Shown here: one piece after another, positions 60,592-64,000 of the stretch
Layout: each line of letters opens with the position of its first letter
How positions within the stretch are numbered: the first letter of the stretch is position 1
Origin: Sphingomonas sp. So64.6b
Lineage (GTDB): Bacteria; Pseudomonadota; Alphaproteobacteria; Sphingomonadales; Sphingomonadaceae
Length of the DNA: 64,000 nt
Assembly: GCF_014171475.1 (NCBI RefSeq)
Contig: NZ_CP048817.1
Span: forward strand, 1,798,001 to 1,862,000
Direction: 5' to 3'
Made by a program: the position numbers and the translations under genes
Notes under the pieces: model-generated
The model's database searches: none
The model's input: the letters and a program-made list of their open reading frames with translations, nothing else
What the model was told of the DNA's origin: nothing

Positions 60592-61574
60592 TTGGCGTCC
60601 TCCTGCCCGTAATAGCTACCAAAACGGCGGCCCCCGGGGGCGAACGACACAGCGTTCAGGACCAGTTGAATATGTTCGCAACCATCGAGCAGCACGACCG
60701 CTTCGCGCAGATTGCCTTCGCTCGTCTTGTCGGCGCGCACCACGAGCATCACTTGTCCGACCTGCGTGGCGAGCACGCCGGCGGGCGACGCCGCGAGCGC
60801 AGGCGGCGAATCGAAGATGATGATGCGGCGTGGGTCGGCCGCAAGCAGCTTCGCGATCAGATCGGCGGTGCGGCCGCTGGCGAGCAATTCCGTATCGGTG
60901 TTCGACTTGGTGCCGCAGGGCAGCAGGCTGAGCTGCGGAATGTCGGTCGCGACGACGCAGCTTTCGACCTCAATCGTCGGATCGGCGAGAACGTCGAGCA
61001 GGCCCGGACCGTCGCTGGCGCCAAGGCGGTTCATCACGTCGGGCTTGGCGAAATCGGCATCGACCAGCAGCACTTCGGTATCACGCTCCGCCGCCATCGA
61101 GATGGCGAGGTTGACCGCGCAATAAGTCTTGCCCTCTCCTGCATTGGCCGAGCAGACCAGGATGACGCGCGAGCGGTCGCCCGCCTGCACTCGCACGGTG
61201 CGCGCGGTGAGCAGCAATTGCCGCTTCACCAGGCGAAACTCCTCAGCCAGCGCGCCAACGGCCGCCCCAGGCACGAGCAAGCCACGTTCCGACAGCATCG
61301 CCCGGTCGATCGAGATCGACGCACCACCGGGGCGCGGACGCGACCGTGGTACGGGCGTTTCCACCTGCTGGCGGCGTGGCTGCGGCGCTGGTCCCCGAAC
61401 GGGCTCGGGCTGCGCCAAAGCAACTGTCTCCGGTACGACCTGCTCGGGTGTGAGCTCAACCGGGAGGCCCAGATCGCGTGCACGCAGATGCGCGTCGAAG
61501 TCATAGACCTTTGCCGCGCGTTCAAGCAGCGACGACTGGATCTTACCCGGATTCAGTCTGGGTGCCTCGGTCAT
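60588..61574 (-). CDS. BY-kinase (CpsD/CapB-type tyrosine autokinase)
   Basis: 328 residues. An N-terminal linker of about 120 residues leads to the ATPase with Walker A SANAGEGKTYCAVNLAISM, Walker A' LLVDADFAKPDV and Walker B IIIFDSPPALAASPAG. The C-terminus carries the tyrosine pair in FGSYYGQEDAK that is autophosphorylated. With the Wzz-like protein upstream it controls polymer length. Its ATG overlaps the Wzz gene stop as ATGA. Confidence 0.92.
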   Translation of the reverse strand: MTEAPRLNPGKIQSSLLERAAKVYDFDAHLRARDLGLPVELTPEQVVPETVALAQPEPVRGPAPQPRRQQVETPVPRSRPRPGGASISIDRAMLSERGLLVPGAAVGALAEEFRLVKRQLLLTARTVRVQAGDRSRVILVCSANAGEGKTYCAVNLAISMAAERDTEVLLVDADFAKPDVMNRLGASDGPGLLDVLADPTIEVESCVVATDIPQLSLLPCGTKSNTDTELLASGRTADLIAKLLAADPRRIIIFDSPPALAASPAGVLATQVGQVMLVVRADKTSEGNLREAVVLLDGCEHIQLVLNAVSFAPGGRRFGSYYGQEDAK

Positions 61575-63088
61575 GCCGCCATCCCCCGCGAAACCATTTC
61601 GACGCCGAGCAGCGCCACATAGGCGACGGCAAGCGCCGCCGAACCACCGCCGAAATACGCCAGCTTGCGGCGCCGCGCGGCGATCTGTGCCTTAGTCACC
61701 ATCTCACCGATCGAGCCGATCACCGGCATGCCGGTGGCACGCTCGAGGCGGCCGGACGTGGCGAACGTCGTCTGCAACTGCCCCATCGCAAATGCCGCAC
61801 CGATTCCGCCGAAAATGCCGGCAAGCAATGCGCCGGTCAGCAGCATCGGCCGGTTGGGCGCATTGGGCACGCGTGGAGAGGTCGGCGGATCGATCACGCT
61901 GAACTTGATCGCGTCGGTCTGGGTCTGCGCCTGACCGCGCAGCTTGATGTCCTCGCGGTCGGCCAGCATCTTGTCATACTGGTCCTTGAGCACCGCATAA
62001 TTGCGCTCGATCTGGCCCTGTTCGGCGGCGACCGCCGGATCGCCGGCGAGCTTGCCATTGATCGTGTCGAGATCGCCCTGCAACTGCGTCTTGCGCATGG
62101 TCAGCGCGGCAACCTGCGACTGCTTCTCTGCCTGCATCGAGCGCAGCGAGAGATAGAGCGGGTTGGGCGAACCCCCAGCGCCAGCAGCGCCGACCGGCTC
62201 GCTGCGCGCGGCAGCCGAAGCCGCAGCAAGCTGACCGCGGAGCGCAACCATATCGGGATGATTGTCGGTAAAGCCGCGGCCGCGCGCCTCGGCGATCTGG
62301 CCCTGAATGGCATTCAGACGCGCCCGTGCCGGCCCCGTCGTCGCGCCACCGCCCATGCCGGCGATCGACTGCGGTGTGCCCGCCATCTGACCGGTTACCG
62401 CGGCCAGGCTCGACTGTGCCGCCGCAAGGTCGCTCTCGACCTGCGCCATCTGGGTGCGTGCCGCACCCATCCGGTCTGTCAGCGATCCGGTGCCCGGCAG
62501 CGAACCGAGATAGCGGTTCTGGAAGTCGGTCTTCTTTGCCTCGGCGTCCTGCAGCTGCTTCTGCCGCTGTTCGAGTTGCGCATCGAGGAAGCGCAAGGTC
62601 TGGCTCGTCTCGTCACGGTCGCCGGCGAGATTTTCCTCGACGAAGATGTCGATCAGCTTCTGCACGATCGCGCGGGTCAACTTCGGGCTGCTGCCGGTCG
62701 CAGTGATCTCGAACAGATTATCCTGTTGCGCGGTCACCTTGATCGCGTTCTGCAGGCCGGCGACACGATCCGCGATATCGCGATCGTTCGACACGGTATT
62801 GGCGAGATCGGTGCCGCGCACGACCTTTTGCAGATTGATTGCGGAGGTCAGCGTCTGGCGAACCCGGTCGACATCCTTTTGCTGCTCGATCTGGGTGATG
62901 CCGACCTTGGACGGCAGGATCGACTGCATCTGCACGAACACACGAGCGCGCGATTCATAACTGTTGGGAATCTGCGACACGACCAGCCAGCCGACGATCG
63001 CGATCACCCAGGCGACCGCAAGCGCCAGCCAGCGCCGCGTCCAGACCGCATGCAGCGCGACCCGCAGTTCGTCATAGAGACCGTTCAC
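61571..63088 (-). CDS. Wzz-type polysaccharide chain-length determinant of the XrtA system
   Basis: 505 residues with membrane helices near both ends (WLALAVAWVIAIVGWLVVSQ at the start and LLTGALLAGIFGGIGAAFAM near 420). The Wzz signature VPNAPNRPMLLTG lies before the second helix. The middle is long coiled coil with Met, Gln and Ala. It forms a periplasmic ring that sets chain length with the tyrosine kinase. The stop overlaps the kinase start. Confidence 0.92.
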   Translation of the reverse strand: MNGLYDELRVALHAVWTRRWLALAVAWVIAIVGWLVVSQIPNSYESRARVFVQMQSILPSKVGITQIEQQKDVDRVRQTLTSAINLQKVVRGTDLANTVSNDRDIADRVAGLQNAIKVTAQQDNLFEITATGSSPKLTRAIVQKLIDIFVEENLAGDRDETSQTLRFLDAQLEQRQKQLQDAEAKKTDFQNRYLGSLPGTGSLTDRMGAARTQMAQVESDLAAAQSSLAAVTGQMAGTPQSIAGMGGGATTGPARARLNAIQGQIAEARGRGFTDNHPDMVALRGQLAAASAAARSEPVGAAGAGGSPNPLYLSLRSMQAEKQSQVAALTMRKTQLQGDLDTINGKLAGDPAVAAEQGQIERNYAVLKDQYDKMLADREDIKLRGQAQTQTDAIKFSVIDPPTSPRVPNAPNRPMLLTGALLAGIFGGIGAAFAMGQLQTTFATSGRLERATGMPVIGSIGEMVTKAQIAARRRKLAYFGGGSAALAVAYVALLGVEMVSRGMAA

Positions 63089-63099
63089 CCCCGCTCCCC

Positions 63100-63744
63100 T
63101 CAGAACATCGATTCGGGGATGATGATGACGTCGCCAGGTTCGAGCCGGACGTTCGCTTTCGCATCGCCGCTCTTGAGCAGGCTGGAAAGCTTGACGTTAT
63201 ATTCGACCTGACGACCGGTGGAGCGATCGTAGCGCACCAGCCGCGCCTTGTTGCCGGCGGCATATTCGCTGAGGCCACCGACCGCGATCATCGCGTCGAG
63301 CAAAGTCATGTTGGCGCGGTACGGGATCGATGCCGGCTTTTCGGTTGCGCCAACGATGCGCACCTGCTGGCTGAACGTGCCGGAGAAATTCTCCACGATC
63401 ACCGAAACGATCGGATCCTTGATATATTCGCCAAGCGCGATCTTCATGTCGTCGGCGAGCATTGCCGGGGTCTTGCCGACCGCAGGCATGTCTGAAATCA
63501 GCGGCGTGGTGATGCGACCGTCGGGGCGTACCTGGACCTTCGACGACAATTCGGGATTGCGCCACACGAAGATGTTGAGCTGATCGAGCGGGCCGATGAC
63601 ATATTCCTCGCCCGGCTGCTCCTGCGTGGCGACGAACGACGCTGGCGGCAGCTCGGATCGGCCACCGCCGCCGATGCAGCCGGTAAGCATGGTCGCGGCG
63701 ACACCGGCGACCGTGAACCCCTTGGAAAGCGAAGACAAACGCAT
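63100..63744 (-). CDS. polysaccharide export lipoprotein (Wza-like)
   Basis: 214 residues. The lipobox LTGC follows a signal peptide at about residue 22. The polysaccharide export domain is YVIGPLDQLNIFVWRNPELS and the SLBB-type repeat follows (VRIVGATEKPASIPYRANMT). It is the outer-membrane export channel or its periplasmic part. The ATG at 63744 is preceded by GGAG at eight to nine bases; the upstream start is rejected for lack of signal-peptide conservation. It begins the chain of export genes after the decarboxylase. Confidence 0.92.
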   Translation of the reverse strand: MRLSSLSKGFTVAGVAATMLTGCIGGGGRSELPPASFVATQEQPGEEYVIGPLDQLNIFVWRNPELSSKVQVRPDGRITTPLISDMPAVGKTPAMLADDMKIALGEYIKDPIVSVIVENFSGTFSQQVRIVGATEKPASIPYRANMTLLDAMIAVGGLSEYAAGNKARLVRYDRSTGRQVEYNVKLSSLLKSGDAKANVRLEPGDVIIIPESMF

Positions 63745-63843
63745 TGCACAAATCTCCTGCCGCAACAGTCATCGCCGGTGACGTCATTCCGGCGAGGCGC
63801 ACGGCCACATCGAAGGCTATGCGAGCAGGAGGTAAAGATAGCG

Positions 63844-64000
63844 TTAGGATTGTCCGGTGTTGGCCGTGATTTCCGCCGGTTGCGGGTGTCCGAGGAATGC
63901 CGTCGGGCTTGCCGTCAGACCATAAGCGCCGGCCATGAACACCGCGATGATGTCACCGGGATGCGCCACGGGCAGCATGACGCGGTCGGCGAGCCGGTCG
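63844..64000 (-). CDS. PLP-dependent decarboxylase, C-terminal part
   Basis: 52 codons at the right edge; the 5' end lies beyond the window. The visible end DRLADRVMLPVAHPGDIIAV, FMAGAYGLTASPTAFLGHPQ and the closing PAEITANTGQS match the last strand and tail of PLP fold III decarboxylases (diaminopimelate/ornithine type) found in exosortase-A loci. It is the first visible gene of the locus. Its acceptor substrate is unknown. Confidence 0.8.
   Translation of the reverse strand, partial: DRLADRVMLPVAHPGDIIAVFMAGAYGLTASPTAFLGHPQPAEITANTGQS

Noticed and set aside
1..64000. tRNA genes, CRISPR arrays, insertion sequences
   Set aside because: Looked for by eye and not found; short tRNA genes could only be excluded with a dedicated scan.

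Overview
The window is high-GC DNA from an alphaproteobacterium of the family Sphingomonadaceae, most likely Sphingomonas in the broad sense. Several features point there: an exosortase A (XrtA/PEP-CTERM) exopolysaccharide locus, a ChpT phosphotransferase, a sigma-54/PspF phage-shock locus, dispersed palindromes of the type common in sphingomonads, and an ornithine decarboxylase paired with a deoxyhypusine-synthase-like homospermidine synthase (homospermidine is the typical polyamine of Sphingomonas sensu stricto). No tRNA, rRNA, intact insertion sequence or CRISPR array was seen. Two housekeeping RNAs are present: rnpB at 20261-20624 and the SRP RNA at 41939-42027, both on the minus strand.

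1-9.9 kb is translation and secretion housekeeping: a trmD fragment, a thioredoxin-reductase-like flavoprotein, and ffh-rpsP-rimM-phosphoesterase. A GGDEF/EAL regulator and a DUF924 protein follow, then the overlapping mtaB-ftsY-yciB operon. 10-16 kb holds a Mn-type-looking superoxide dismutase and pspF. A sigma-54 promoter divergent from pspF drives a long psp operon: a 49-residue leader peptide, pspA, pspB, pspC, then six further small membrane proteins, most ending in the same coiled-coil module. sufE follows.

16-31 kb carries a secreted protein, a 2Fe-2S protein, a J-domain protein, a TPR/TonB-like periplasmic protein, a DUF1275 membrane protein, rnpB, ampD and an EamA transporter. Next comes a compact cheA-W-Y-B-R operon without receptors or flagellar genes, then chpT and a tannase-family esterase. 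31-36 kb is a horizontally variable island. It has a secreted RHS/YD-repeat protein with an AT-rich C-terminal tip, a 59-residue membrane protein directly downstream that is a candidate immunity gene, and a 77-residue single-YD-repeat protein upstream.

36-51 kb returns to core functions: a JAB metallopeptidase, a RluD-type pseudouridine synthase, rpoH, mtgA, ybaB, dnaX, the SRP RNA, a ferredoxin with two tandem cysteine desulfurases, a threonine-dehydratase-like enzyme and the polyamine pair. 51-64 kb is one minus-strand block for exosortase-A-linked exopolysaccharide: a PLP decarboxylase (partial), export lipoprotein, chain-length protein, tyrosine kinase, outer-membrane barrel, ATPase, deacetylase, FemAB-like protein, glycosyltransferase, exosortase/EpsI fusion and an asparagine-synthase-like amidotransferase. 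Almost all neighbours in it are joined by ATGA, TGATG or GTGA overlaps.

The observations most worth following are the serial expansion of PspB/PspC-like coiled-coil membrane proteins behind a sigma-54 promoter, the RHS tip with its tiny AT-rich membrane partner, and an exact 15-base palindromic repeat present three times in intergenic DNA.
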